The notes beneath the pieces are model-generated. The model made no database searches. It was not told where the DNA came from and saw nothing but the letters and a program-made list of their open reading frames with translations. A DNA stretch of 10,145 bases from JBOGGN01 sp050744165 (GTDB taxonomy: Bacteria > Actinomycetota > Acidimicrobiia > Acidimicrobiales > Palsa-688): positions 1 to 10,145 of the forward strand of contig JBOGGN010000428.1 in assembly GCA_050744165.1 (NCBI GenBank). Direction: 5' to 3'. Below are positions 1-6,375 of the stretch, one piece after another (positions within the stretch are counted from its first letter, which is position 1; each line of letters starts with the position of its first letter). Made by a program: the position numbers and the translations under genes.

Positions 1-3
1 GGT

Positions 4-43
4 CAGGTTCACGAAACGCGGCCAGGTTCACGAAACGCGGCCA
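4..43. repeat. Two tandem copies of a 19-bp repeat
   Basis: Positions 4-22 and 23-41 are identical 19-mers (CAGGTTCACGAAACGCGGC), and the third copy continues for two bases before diverging. The copies lie beyond the 3' end of the immunity-like gene and run close to the window edge, so the array may be longer to the left. No function is visible. It could be a short intergenic repeat or the flank of a mobile element, but no transposase lies inside the window. Confidence 0.85.
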
Positions 44-114
44 AGAATGGCTCGGCCGTGTGCTTCGGGGTGCTCGATGTGCTCGGCGAGTGCGAGTGCG
101 AGGCCATCACGGAG

Positions 115-627
115 TCAGCAGTCGAACACCGACCAGCAGATGTCGTTTCGCAACCATTGATCGTCGAGGACCAGTTCGCGGATCGCATCCGGAAGCTGCT
201 CACGCTGCCAGCGGCATTCGAGCCGGCCCGCGCGCTCCTCGCATCCGGGGGCCGCGGCCCGCGCCGCCTTGATCGCGTAGGCGGCCGCACCAAGCTCATG
301 GGCGGCGACATGGGCCACGACGGCCGCCTGACCGGCCGCAAAGGCGGCATGCCGAGCGGATCCGCTCAGCCCGCGGGCCGCAGCCATGGCATGGCCCCCT
401 GCTGCCCGGGCCTCCGACATCCGGATGTCGCCGCGGGTCCATGACCGGATCTCCTCGATCGCCTGGCGCGGCCGCGGGTCCGTCGGCTGCACCGACTCGA
501 ACAACGGCAGGACGTGTTCCGCGCATGTGGCCGCCCACAAGGCGAGCAGCCTGTGGTCGGCGTCCTCGAGCGTCCCTCCGCGGCGGATGGTGATGAAGCG
601 GCGGTCGCGGTCCTTGGGGAGGATCAC
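115..627 (-). CDS. Imm-5-like putative immunity protein
   Basis: A 170-residue, alanine-rich, mostly helical cytoplasmic protein without signal peptide or membrane helix. It matches the pattern I know for the 'putative immunity protein' (Imm-5-like) family: an N-terminal helix with WAATCAEHVLPLFE (residues 31-44), the DPRPRQAIE block (50-58), an Ala/His-rich central part with AHVAAHELGAAAYA (105-118), and the C-terminal QLPDAIRELVLDDQ (144-157) followed by RN..CW..F. All blocks are present, so it looks full length. The start is GTG, with a weak AGGG about 8 bases upstream. The family is named from its association with polymorphic toxin loci, and its biochemical role is not established. No toxin gene is visible beside it; the neighbour, which is divergent, encodes an exported protein of unknown function. 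Family call is fairly secure; the function is inference. Confidence 0.8.
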   Translation of the reverse strand: MILPKDRDRRFITIRRGGTLEDADHRLLALWAATCAEHVLPLFESVQPTDPRPRQAIEEIRSWTRGDIRMSEARAAGGHAMAAARGLSGSARHAAFAAGQAAVVAHVAAHELGAAAYAIKAARAAAPGCEERAGRLECRWQREQLPDAIRELVLDDQWLRNDICWSVFDC

Positions 628-699
628 GGATGAACCCTACGTGCGGCTGCCCGCGCGGTCACGGGAACCAGGAATGGACAACCAGACGTCCAACAAGCT

Positions 700-1677
700 G
701 TGCTTCGGTCCATCATTTGCGCGCTGACGGTCGGCGCGTTGCTCACGCCATGCGGTTCGACCGGAACGGAAGCCTCCGCTGCCAGAGGCAGGACCCCGTC
801 GACCCCGGCCGCCATCACCGCAAAGAGCGCCACGAACGCCGCGGCTGCCCCGACCAAGACGATCTGGTACGACTCGGTCGGCCTTGATATCCCGTCGAGC
901 TGGCCGGTCATCGACGGAGCAAATCTCCGCTCCGGGTGCTCAGCCGACTTTGACGAACAGTCTGATCGGGCCTTTCTGGGGGCTTCCTACCACGGTGGTC
1001 CTTCCTGCGGTGGCTCTCTCGCGAACTGGACCCCGCCGGCCGCAGACGGGGTGTGGATGGCACCTGGAGGCACGAACGCACCTCAGGAAACCCCGACCAC
1101 CTTGCCGAATGGCCAGGTGGTTTATCTCCTCACCGAGGAGTCCCAATCAGTCGTGACCGTGTGGTACCACAATGTATCGATTGAAATCGGCATTGGTCCC
1201 GATCCCGCCATAGAGCGAGCGATTGTCAACTCCATCGCCTACCAACCCGACAATGCCGACAGCCCAGTCCTCGGACGCTGCCCGCCGGCAGATCCAAACC
1301 CGCCCACGATGCCGACACCTACGCGGCTTACAGCGCCGCTCTCGCTCCAAGACAGCAGCGGCACGATGCAACCGGAGCCACCGGACGTTCAGCCGAAAGT
1401 GAGCGCCGCCTCGGTATGGTTCAGCCTCTTCCACGTCTTCGGCTCGGGCGGATTCGCGGGGCCGCTGCAGTGGAGCATTTCCTTTGGCAGCTACTCAGCA
1501 CCCACTCCGGCGACCATGAACCCCGACGGGTCGACAACCCCGCAATACCGAGACGTACCGACCTGGCTTATCCAAGCGAAAGCGCTCAACACGGCCTTCG
1601 GTTCCTGCGGGATCACCGCCAATGCACCGTTCAACGGCAACACCGGACAATCGATGGGCGTCGAAATGACGGGCTGA
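700..1677 (+). CDS. Exported protein of unknown function
   Basis: A 325-residue protein with an N-terminal export signal: Arg3, then a hydrophobic stretch (residues 5-17) ending TPC at 16-18. Pro at -1 makes a poor lipobox, so it may be a lipoprotein or be cut later near ASAA (25-28). An Ala/Thr/Pro-rich linker follows, then a domain (about 55-183) with IPSSWPV, Cys80, an AFLG strand and Cys103. This spacing resembles a small extracytoplasmic domain seen in other actinobacterial secreted proteins, though I cannot name it. A Pro-rich linker (about 194-232, with Cys194) leads to a C-terminal part with Cys303. The four cysteines after the signal could form disulfides. The GTG is the only ATG/GTG/TTG codon between the upstream in-frame stop at 631 and the signal peptide; no clear ribosome binding site precedes it. 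A/T-ending codons are frequent (30 G/C of 60 at 1141-1200), unlike the neighbours, suggesting transfer. No catalytic motif recognised. Confidence 0.72.
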   Translation: MLRSIICALTVGALLTPCGSTGTEASAARGRTPSTPAAITAKSATNAAAAPTKTIWYDSVGLDIPSSWPVIDGANLRSGCSADFDEQSDRAFLGASYHGGPSCGGSLANWTPPAADGVWMAPGGTNAPQETPTTLPNGQVVYLLTEESQSVVTVWYHNVSIEIGIGPDPAIERAIVNSIAYQPDNADSPVLGRCPPADPNPPTMPTPTRLTAPLSLQDSSGTMQPEPPDVQPKVSAASVWFSLFHVFGSGGFAGPLQWSISFGSYSAPTPATMNPDGSTTPQYRDVPTWLIQAKALNTAFGSCGITANAPFNGNTGQSMGVEMTG

Positions 1678-1763
1678 GCAATGAGTGTCCCAAGGACTGC
1701 GTGTGGAACGCAATGCGCGGACTCGAGCCAAGGCGTCGCACCGCTGCCGATGGCGCCATGGCG

Positions 1764-4085
1764 TCACTCGTTGCGGGCCACCTCGGGACCGGTGATCCGC
1801 TCGATGATCGGCATCGTCGAGGCGATGATGGCCAGCGAGGCCAGCATGCCCCCGCCGACATAGAGGTAGTAACTGAGGTTGGGTGCCTGGAGGGACTCGC
1901 CGAGCTGTGAGTTCAAGAACAGCGCCGCCGTCACGAACCCGGCGCCAATGGCGACGACGGCGATGCTGATCAGCGGGACGGCGGCCTCCAAAGCCACGAC
2001 CCGGCGGAGGGCCCGGACGGGGACCCCGGTCAGCCGCAGGAGGCTGAAAGGTCGCTTGCGCTCGTTGATCCCGCCGGTAACGCTCACCGCCAGGCTGCAG
2101 CCGGCGACGATGAGGCTGACCACGATCACCACGTCGGTCATCTGCTGAAGTTCCACGACCTGGTGCAGGTTCTGGGCGGAGAGCTCGGTCAAGGTCTCGG
2201 TGTGGTTGGGCTCCGGGAAGGCCACCTCGAGATCGGTTCGGGCCTGCTCGAGGGCCGTCTTGGAGCCGGCGGTTTCGACCACCAGCGCCTCGACCGGCAG
2301 GGCCTGCAGCTGCTGGAGGGGCAGGTCGGCCGCGGGCCAGACCTTGTTTTGCAGCGTGGGCCGCTTTCCCTGGCTCAGCAACGCGCCGGCCAGGTCCTGG
2401 TTGACCATGGCCACCGTTGCCCCCGGGGCGCAGCGGCCGATGCCTGGCGTTGCGGCCAGCGAGGTGCAGGAAATGAGGACGCTTCGGGGACCGTTGTGCC
2501 CGACCGTCCCCGGCTCGGCGTGGACCTCCGTGATCCCCTCGAGGCCGGGAATGGAGCGCAGCTCCGCCAGTAGGCTGGCAGGCACCGTCGGCAAGGTGGT
2601 GTTGGAGCCGCCGACGAAGACGGCCTGCGATGGTGCCAGCGCCACGAACTGCTCGAGCAGGGTGTTCTGCGACGGTGCGCCGCCCGAGACGCTGTTGTAG
2701 TCGATGATCGTGGTGATGACCCCGACCGACACGCTGGTTGCGAACAGGGCGATGATCAGCCCACTGATCGACCGGAAGGCGGCCCGGGGATTGTCCGAGA
2801 GCCGGCGGCCGGCGAGCAGCACCTCGGCTCGGCGGCTGCGCCGGGCCATGATCCGAGATCCGACCATGGTCAGCCACGGTCCCGCGACGACGAGGCCTGC
2901 GAGCACCAGGAAGCACCCGGTGAAGTAGGCGAGGGTCTGGCCACCAGTGGTTGTCGGACGGCCAACTGCGACGAAGTACACCAGCTCCACCACGCCGGCC
3001 AGGAGGGGGAGCACGCGGTAGGCCCGCGGGGCGGAGGGCGTAACCCGCCGGCTGACACCGAGGGGCGAGATGTTGACCCGGTGCATGGCCACTCGGGCGG
3101 CGGCGGCCGCCGCCAATGGGACACCGACGACTACGGCCAGGATGTCGACGAGGTTGAGGGAAAGGTCGCCGGGCACGAAGGGCTGGCCGGTGATGGGCAG
3201 GGTCGTGATCGCCGGCCGCGCCAGCAGGAAGGCCGCGAAACCGATAGCGACCCCGGCCGCGCCGGCAACCGACGCCTCGACCGCAGAGACCACCGAGACC
3301 TGGCGCGGCGTGGCGCCGACGAGGCGAAGGGCTGCGAAGCGCTGCTCCCGCCGAGCCGCCGACAACCGGGTGGCGGTGCCGATGAACACCAGCACCGGGA
3401 ACAAGAGGGCCAGAGCGCCGACGGCGAGGACCGTCTGCAGCGAATTGTTGTCCAGCCCTGACGGACCGTTGGCGTTGGGATCGGTGTTGATCGCCTGCAG
3501 CGCGACGGCGCCGTGGCCCATCAGCTGCGACGGTGTGTAGCCCACAACGATGATGAGCGAGTCCGGCGCCGGCAGGGCGGCGGCCCCGATGGCACCCAAC
3601 CTTGTCCCCGGGTACCGCTCAGAGAGGAGACCCGCGGGGACATTTTCCAACAGATGGAGCATGGCGGGCGACGCGTAGTACTGGCCCGGCCCGGGCAGGT
3701 GGGGGAGACCCGGCGGCAGCGGAGATTGCGGTCCTCCGGCCGCGACGTCGATCCGGTCGATCTTCTGACCCTGATAGGAGTCGGTCGTGAATCGCCACCA
3801 CAGCACCGCCGAGGAGCTCGCCGAGGTCCCGGGTACCGCGGGCGGTGCCGGCGGAGAGCCGACAGCAACGCCGCGCGCCGATCCTGGGTGGCCCGTGGGC
3901 ACCGGCCGCGCCTCGCCCGAGTTCAGCCAGGCACCGCGGAGGTCCTGGGCGTTGATGGCGTTGATGCCCGACAGTGTGAACAGCAGCAGGCCGACCCCGA
4001 GGGCAACGGCCGCCGCCGTGGCGACGAGGCGGACTGCCGATTCCCGGCCGCCGTTCAGGGTGAGACGAAAGCCGAGGCGGATCAT
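1764..4085 (-). CDS. ABC transporter permease, FtsX/MacB type
   Basis: A 773-residue membrane protein with about ten predicted helices. Helix 1 (about residues 17-42) is followed by an extracytoplasmic domain rich in Pro and Gly (43-213). Helices follow near 215-240, 268-290, 312-335, 358-376, 388-410 and 440-462, then a second large outside domain, then three helices near the C terminus. The cytoplasmic motif AALRLVGATPRQV (251-263), repeated as SLLRLTGVPVRALR after the second outside domain, is the FtsX-fold surface that couples to the ATPase. The long form with two FtsX units is common in Gram-positive ABC systems that expel, sense or release lipophilic or peptide molecules; the substrate here is unknown. 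The ATG overlaps the ATPase stop codon as ATGA (4082-4085), so translation is probably coupled. No adaptor or outer-membrane partner is encoded nearby. Family secure, substrate not. Confidence 0.92.
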   Translation of the reverse strand: MIRLGFRLTLNGGRESAVRLVATAAAVALGVGLLLFTLSGINAINAQDLRGAWLNSGEARPVPTGHPGSARGVAVGSPPAPPAVPGTSASSSAVLWWRFTTDSYQGQKIDRIDVAAGGPQSPLPPGLPHLPGPGQYYASPAMLHLLENVPAGLLSERYPGTRLGAIGAAALPAPDSLIIVVGYTPSQLMGHGAVALQAINTDPNANGPSGLDNNSLQTVLAVGALALLFPVLVFIGTATRLSAARREQRFAALRLVGATPRQVSVVSAVEASVAGAAGVAIGFAAFLLARPAITTLPITGQPFVPGDLSLNLVDILAVVVGVPLAAAAAARVAMHRVNISPLGVSRRVTPSAPRAYRVLPLLAGVVELVYFVAVGRPTTTGGQTLAYFTGCFLVLAGLVVAGPWLTMVGSRIMARRSRRAEVLLAGRRLSDNPRAAFRSISGLIIALFATSVSVGVITTIIDYNSVSGGAPSQNTLLEQFVALAPSQAVFVGGSNTTLPTVPASLLAELRSIPGLEGITEVHAEPGTVGHNGPRSVLISCTSLAATPGIGRCAPGATVAMVNQDLAGALLSQGKRPTLQNKVWPAADLPLQQLQALPVEALVVETAGSKTALEQARTDLEVAFPEPNHTETLTELSAQNLHQVVELQQMTDVVIVVSLIVAGCSLAVSVTGGINERKRPFSLLRLTGVPVRALRRVVALEAAVPLISIAVVAIGAGFVTAALFLNSQLGESLQAPNLSYYLYVGGGMLASLAIIASTMPIIERITGPEVARNE

Positions 4086-4810
4086 GGCGCCACCGGGTAG
4101 GGCACCAGTGAGGTCGCCTTACCGTCGCGCACCACGATTTCCCGGTCGGCGCACGCCGCCACCCGAGCCTCGTGGGTGACGACGATCACCGTCGTGCCTT
4201 GCTGGCGGGCCGCGGCCACCAACATCTCCATCACGTGCTCGCCGGTGAGCGAGTCCAGCGAGCCGGTGGGCTCGTCGGCGAAGAGGACCTGCGGCTTGGC
4301 GACCAGCGCCCGCGCCAAGGCGACGCGCTGTGCCTGGCCGCCGGACAGCTCCCCAGAGCGGCGCCCTTCGAGCCCTTCGAGACTGAGCCGCTCGAACCAC
4401 ACGCGGGCCTCGACGATGGCCGGCGCCCGGCGCATCCCGCTCAGCAACAAGGGCAGGGCCACGTTCTCCTCCGCCGTCAGCTCGGGCACCAACTGTCCGA
4501 ACTGGAAGACGAAGCCGAAATGGTCCCTCCGAAGGGCGCTGCGCTGCTCCTCGTTCAGGTTGTCGATCCGCCGGCCGTCGAAGAACACCTGACCTTGGTC
4601 GGGCTTCAAGATGCCCGCCAGGCAGTGCAGCAGGGTCGACTTTCCGGACCCGCTGGGCCCCATGATGGCCAGGATTTCGCCCGATGCCACCGAGAGGCTG
4701 GCGCCGCGGAGGGCGGGCGTTTCGCCGAAGGAGCGAAGCAGCTCGCGCCCTTCGATCATCCAGTGGGTCTGCGTGGCCTGGTCGGTCACCGGCAACTGCG
4801 TGGTGCTCAT
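4082..4810 (-). CDS. ABC transporter ATP-binding protein, MacB/LolD type
   Basis: A 242-residue nucleotide-binding subunit that powers the FtsX-type permease encoded after it. All motifs are intact: Walker A GPSGSGKST (51-59), Q-loop Gln103, signature LSGGQ (155-159), Walker B VLFADEPT with Glu180, D-loop SLD (184-186) and switch His213. I choose the ATG at 4810 rather than a start at 4864 for three reasons: it overlaps the padR stop as ATGA (4807-4810), a good GGGAGGTGG ribosome binding site lies 8-16 bases upstream, and the 18 extra residues are basic and do not resemble the family. The gene in turn overlaps the permease ATG by four bases. It forms the middle of a PadR-ATPase-permease operon, so expression probably follows the PadR-controlled promoter. 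One ATPase should dimerise on one permease unit. Substrate unknown. Confidence 0.95.
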   Translation of the reverse strand: MSTTQLPVTDQATQTHWMIEGRELLRSFGETPALRGASLSVASGEILAIMGPSGSGKSTLLHCLAGILKPDQGQVFFDGRRIDNLNEEQRSALRRDHFGFVFQFGQLVPELTAEENVALPLLLSGMRRAPAIVEARVWFERLSLEGLEGRRSGELSGGQAQRVALARALVAKPQVLFADEPTGSLDSLTGEHVMEMLVAAARQQGTTVIVVTHEARVAACADREIVVRDGKATSLVPYPVAP

Positions 4811-5331
4811 GGCCGCACCACCTCCCTCAAGGCGTCGAGTCGAGCGGCGGTGAGGTCGATCCAACGGAGGTCGGCCTCGAGATGGAACAGGCTGTGGTCA
4901 GCGAGGAGCCCTTCGATCAGCTTTCCCGAGCGCTTCAACTCGGTCAGCTCCCGCATGCGCTGCAGGTGGGCGCCCCGTTGGGCGTCGAGGTAGCTCTCTG
5001 CGGAGCGACCGAGCATCAGGGCCAGTACGACCTTCACGAACAGGACCGTCTGCAGGTGGGGTTCGGGCTCGATCGGCGTAGCCAGCCACGACTCGAGCTC
5101 GTCTCGGCCGGCGTCGGTGATGGCGTAGCGCTTGCGGTCGGGCCCGGCACCGGGCTCCACCTCGCCGGGCACCACTTTGCCGTCCCGGACCAGGCGCGCC
5201 AGCGTGGCGTACACCTGGCCGTAGGGCAGCGGGTGGCCCCGGCCGAAGTAGCTGTCGTAGTCCCGCTTCAGGTCATAACCGTGGCTCGGTTCTCGTTCGA
5301 GGAGCCCGAGCAACGCCAAGGGAACGCTCAT
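4807..5331 (-). CDS. PadR-family transcriptional regulator
   Basis: A 174-residue cytoplasmic DNA-binding protein. Residues 3-80 form the PadR winged helix: PLALLGLLEREPSHGYDLK, then YGQVYATLARLVRDGKV (37-53, recognition helix and start of wing), then GPDRKRYAITDAG. Residues 90-174 are a long helical C-terminal region as in PadR proteins with a Vir_act_alpha_C-type dimerisation domain. I choose ATG at 5331 because the conserved fold starts there; a TTG at 5376 would add 15 unconserved residues lying in the promoter. The gene is first in an operon with an ABC ATPase and an FtsX permease; PadR proteins commonly repress an adjacent transporter and themselves until a ligand, often a toxic small molecule, binds. 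A 25-bp inverted repeat lies 6 bases upstream of the start. There is no ribosome binding site, consistent with a leaderless message. Ligand unknown. Confidence 0.93.
   Translation of the reverse strand: MSVPLALLGLLEREPSHGYDLKRDYDSYFGRGHPLPYGQVYATLARLVRDGKVVPGEVEPGAGPDRKRYAITDAGRDELESWLATPIEPEPHLQTVLFVKVVLALMLGRSAESYLDAQRGAHLQRMRELTELKRSGKLIEGLLADHSLFHLEADLRWIDLTAARLDALREVVRP
4818..4826 (-). promoter_or_regulatory. Ribosome binding site of the ABC ATPase
   Basis: On the minus strand this reads GGGAGGTGG, with the core GGAGG 10 bases before the ATG at 4810. It lies inside the 3' end of padR and decides the start in favour of 4810. Together with the ATGA overlap it allows both re-initiation and independent initiation. 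Confidence 0.7.
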
Positions 5332-5369
5332 ACACCAGGAGCATACACTCAAGGTATACTCCCTGTAAA
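5331..5369 (-). promoter_or_regulatory. Predicted padR operon promoter, leaderless type
   Basis: On the minus strand, TTTACA (5369-5364; five of six to TTGACA) is followed after 18 bases by TATGCT (5345-5340; four of six to TATAAT). Transcription would begin about seven bases after the -10 box, near 5333, while the ATG starts at 5331. This leaves a leader of 0-2 bases, which fits the absence of a Shine-Dalgarno sequence. Leaderless messages are common in actinobacteria. This is a prediction from sequence only. Confidence 0.5.
5338..5362. promoter_or_regulatory. 25-bp inverted repeat, likely PadR operator
   Basis: The plus strand reads GGAGcATAC, 7 bases, GTATaCTCC: two 9-bp arms (5338-5346 and 5354-5362) that pair at eight of nine positions, the exception being c5342/a5358. 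It fills nearly all of the -35/-10 spacer and covers the -10 box of the predicted padR promoter, where a bound dimer would exclude RNA polymerase. PadR operators are usually such dyads with ATAC/GTAT-like half sites, and placement favours autorepression of the transporter operon. Binding is inferred. Confidence 0.65.
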
Positions 5370-5417
5370 TACCCAATTTTCGGAGCGGTACCGGGACCGG
5401 CGCCGTGTATCCTCCAA

Positions 5418-5437
5418 ACGCCCCCCTTTGGGGGCGT
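5418..5437. terminator. GC-rich hairpin just before the tRNA genes
   Basis: A perfect 8-bp stem (ACGCCCCC at 5418-5425 with GGGGGCGT at 5430-5437) closes a CTTT loop, ending three bases before tRNA-Asp. On the plus strand only GTT follows, so it is a poor terminator in that direction. On the minus strand TTTGGAGG follows. It may be a weak insulator between the tRNA genes and the divergent padR promoter, or a processing signal in the tRNA precursor. The structure is certain, the role is not. Confidence 0.45.
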
Positions 5438-5440
5438 GTT

Positions 5441-5515
5441 GGTCCTGTGGTGCAGTTTGGAGTGCACGCCGGCCTGTCAAGCCGGAGGCCGCGGGTTCAA
5501 ATCCCGTCAGGACCG
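5441..5515 (+). tRNA. tRNA-Asp (anticodon GTC)
   Basis: A full cloverleaf of 75 bases can be drawn: acceptor GGTCCTG/CAGGACC with discriminator G, D stem GTGC/GCAC, anticodon stem CCGGC/GCCGG with loop CTGTCAA (anticodon GTC at 5476-5478), a 5-base variable region and T stem GCGGG/CCCGT with loop TTCAAAT. The discriminator G fits aspartate identity. The base at position 21 appears to be T instead of the usual A. CCA is not encoded and must be added by the nucleotidyltransferase. Only one base separates it from tRNA-Phe, so both are probably cut from one precursor. Adjacent Asp and Phe tRNA genes are familiar in actinobacteria, often after tRNA-Glu, which is not found here. Confidence 0.95.
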
Positions 5516-5516
5516 C

Positions 5517-5589
5517 GGTCGGATAGCTCAGTTGGTAGAGCGCACGCCTGAAAAGCGCGAGGTCGCCGGATCGATGCCGGCTCCGACCA
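5517..5589 (+). tRNA. tRNA-Phe (anticodon GAA), slightly atypical
   Basis: A 73-base cloverleaf: acceptor GGTCGGA/TCCGACC with discriminator A, D arm GCTC-AGTTGGTA-GAGC, anticodon loop CTGAAAA (anticodon GAA at 5550-5552), variable AGGTC, T stem GCCGG/CCGGC. Two positions deviate: the T loop is ATCGATG, with A5570 where T54 is almost universal, and the anticodon stem CACGC/GCGCG has an A5544-C5558 mismatch (28-42). Everything else is intact, so it is probably expressed, but it may be a weak or second copy. CCA is not encoded. It lies one base after tRNA-Asp and six bases before the next coding sequence. Confidence 0.88.
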
Positions 5590-5595
5590 CTTGCG

Positions 5596-6375
5596 ATGAC
5601 CGACCGTGACAACCCGCTCGGCGACGGCGCATCGGGGCGGCCGTCGGCCCACCAGGTCCTGAACTTCGCCAACCCGGTCGAGTTGCGAAAGCTGCTCCGG
5701 CTGCGCAAGTCGCTGAGGGCCTCGGTGGACAACCAGGACCTGGACGACGACCGCCCGGGCATGGTCGCCTTCGACGAGCGGGCCTACGCCATTCTGACGC
5801 GGGCCAAGGAGCTCGTCGCCGAGGATCCAGACGGTCGGGACGATGAGGACGGTCGGCGAGACGCCACGGCGGTCCAGGAGCTGGCTCGGATGGCGGGCCG
5901 GCACCGGCGGTCCCTGCAGCTGGCCGCGCTGGGAGCACGCCAGGGCGGCCGGCACCACGAGGACGCCGGGGCCAACCGGGTCCACCGGCTCCTACAGGCG
6001 GCGCTCACCGGTACGCCGGTGGCACCGCCGGCTTCCGACGATGTGGCGCGCTTCGCCGTCCTCGGCCCCTTCGCCCGGCGGAGCCCCCGCCAACGGTGGG
6101 CGGAGCTGGTTCGACGGGAACCCCGGCTGGCGGACTTCGACGAGGACGCCCAGTCCGGCCGGTACCGGCCCCCACCGGGCGTGTTCGACCGAACACTCCC
6201 TCGGGAGCAGTTCGCGGCGCTGGCCGCGGAACAGCAGGAACGGTTGAAGGAGCTGCGCGACCGGCTGGACCTTTTGGTGGGCCCCCAGTCAGGGCAGACC
6301 GATGTCCTTCTTTCGTCGCAGGCCGCGCTCGAGGCGGCGCACGACTACCTGATCGGATCCGGAACTGCCGCGTGA
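5596..6375 (+). CDS. Hypothetical cytoplasmic protein next to tRNA-Phe
   Basis: A 259-residue charged soluble protein without signal peptide or membrane helix, and no family I recognise. Third codon positions are strongly G/C, as in its neighbours, which separates it from the overlapping minus-strand frames. Residues 25-75 contain a basic helix (PVELRKLLRLRKSLRASV) and an acidic loop; 78-90 are very acidic; 93-140 look helical with HRR and RHHE clusters; 145-200 include RSPRQRWAELVRREPRLADFDED and a Pro-rich turn; 203-228 (REQFAALAAEQQERLKELRDRL) is a probable coiled-coil helix. The ATG lies six bases after tRNA-Phe without a ribosome binding site, so it either uses readthrough of the tRNA transcript or initiates weakly. 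A later start is possible, but no better one is evident. No promoter of its own fits between. Confidence 0.75.
   Translation: MTDRDNPLGDGASGRPSAHQVLNFANPVELRKLLRLRKSLRASVDNQDLDDDRPGMVAFDERAYAILTRAKELVAEDPDGRDDEDGRRDATAVQELARMAGRHRRSLQLAALGARQGGRHHEDAGANRVHRLLQAALTGTPVAPPASDDVARFAVLGPFARRSPRQRWAELVRREPRLADFDEDAQSGRYRPPPGVFDRTLPREQFAALAAEQQERLKELRDRLDLLVGPQSGQTDVLLSSQAALEAAHDYLIGSGTAA

Noticed and set aside
58..444. Plus-strand frame opposite the immunity-like gene
   Set aside because: The minus-strand product contains the complete conserved blocks of the Imm-5-like family.
674..727. An ATG at 674 as alternative start of the exported protein
   Set aside because: It is in another frame and stops after 17 codons; it would need a frameshift before the signal peptide, for which there is no evidence.
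1750..1763. Overlapping palindromes ATGGCGCCAT and CGCCATGGCG as a terminator between convergent genes
   Set aside because: No loop and no T run on either strand; short GC palindromes are frequent in such DNA.
1495..2916. Long minus-strand open frame of 473 codons in another frame of the permease gene
   Set aside because: Arg/Pro/Gly-rich low-complexity translation without domains, fully overlapping a clear FtsX permease with proper helices and motifs; typical of high-GC DNA.
5355..5360. TATACT as a plus-strand -10 box for the tRNA genes
   Set aside because: No acceptable -35 sequence lies 16-18 bases upstream; the hexamer is explained by the inverted repeat.
5332..5376. TTG start at 5376 for padR
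   Set aside because: The extra 15 residues precede the conserved PadR fold and are encoded by the promoter and inverted repeat.
4684..5526. Plus-strand frame of 280 codons across padR, its promoter and tRNA-Asp
   Set aside because: Antisense to PadR and ABC ATPase, then runs through a tRNA gene; no recognisable domain.
5497..5985. Minus-strand frames opposite the tRNA genes and the unknown 259-residue gene
   Set aside because: They run through both tRNAs, and the plus-strand frame has better third-position G/C and a more balanced composition.
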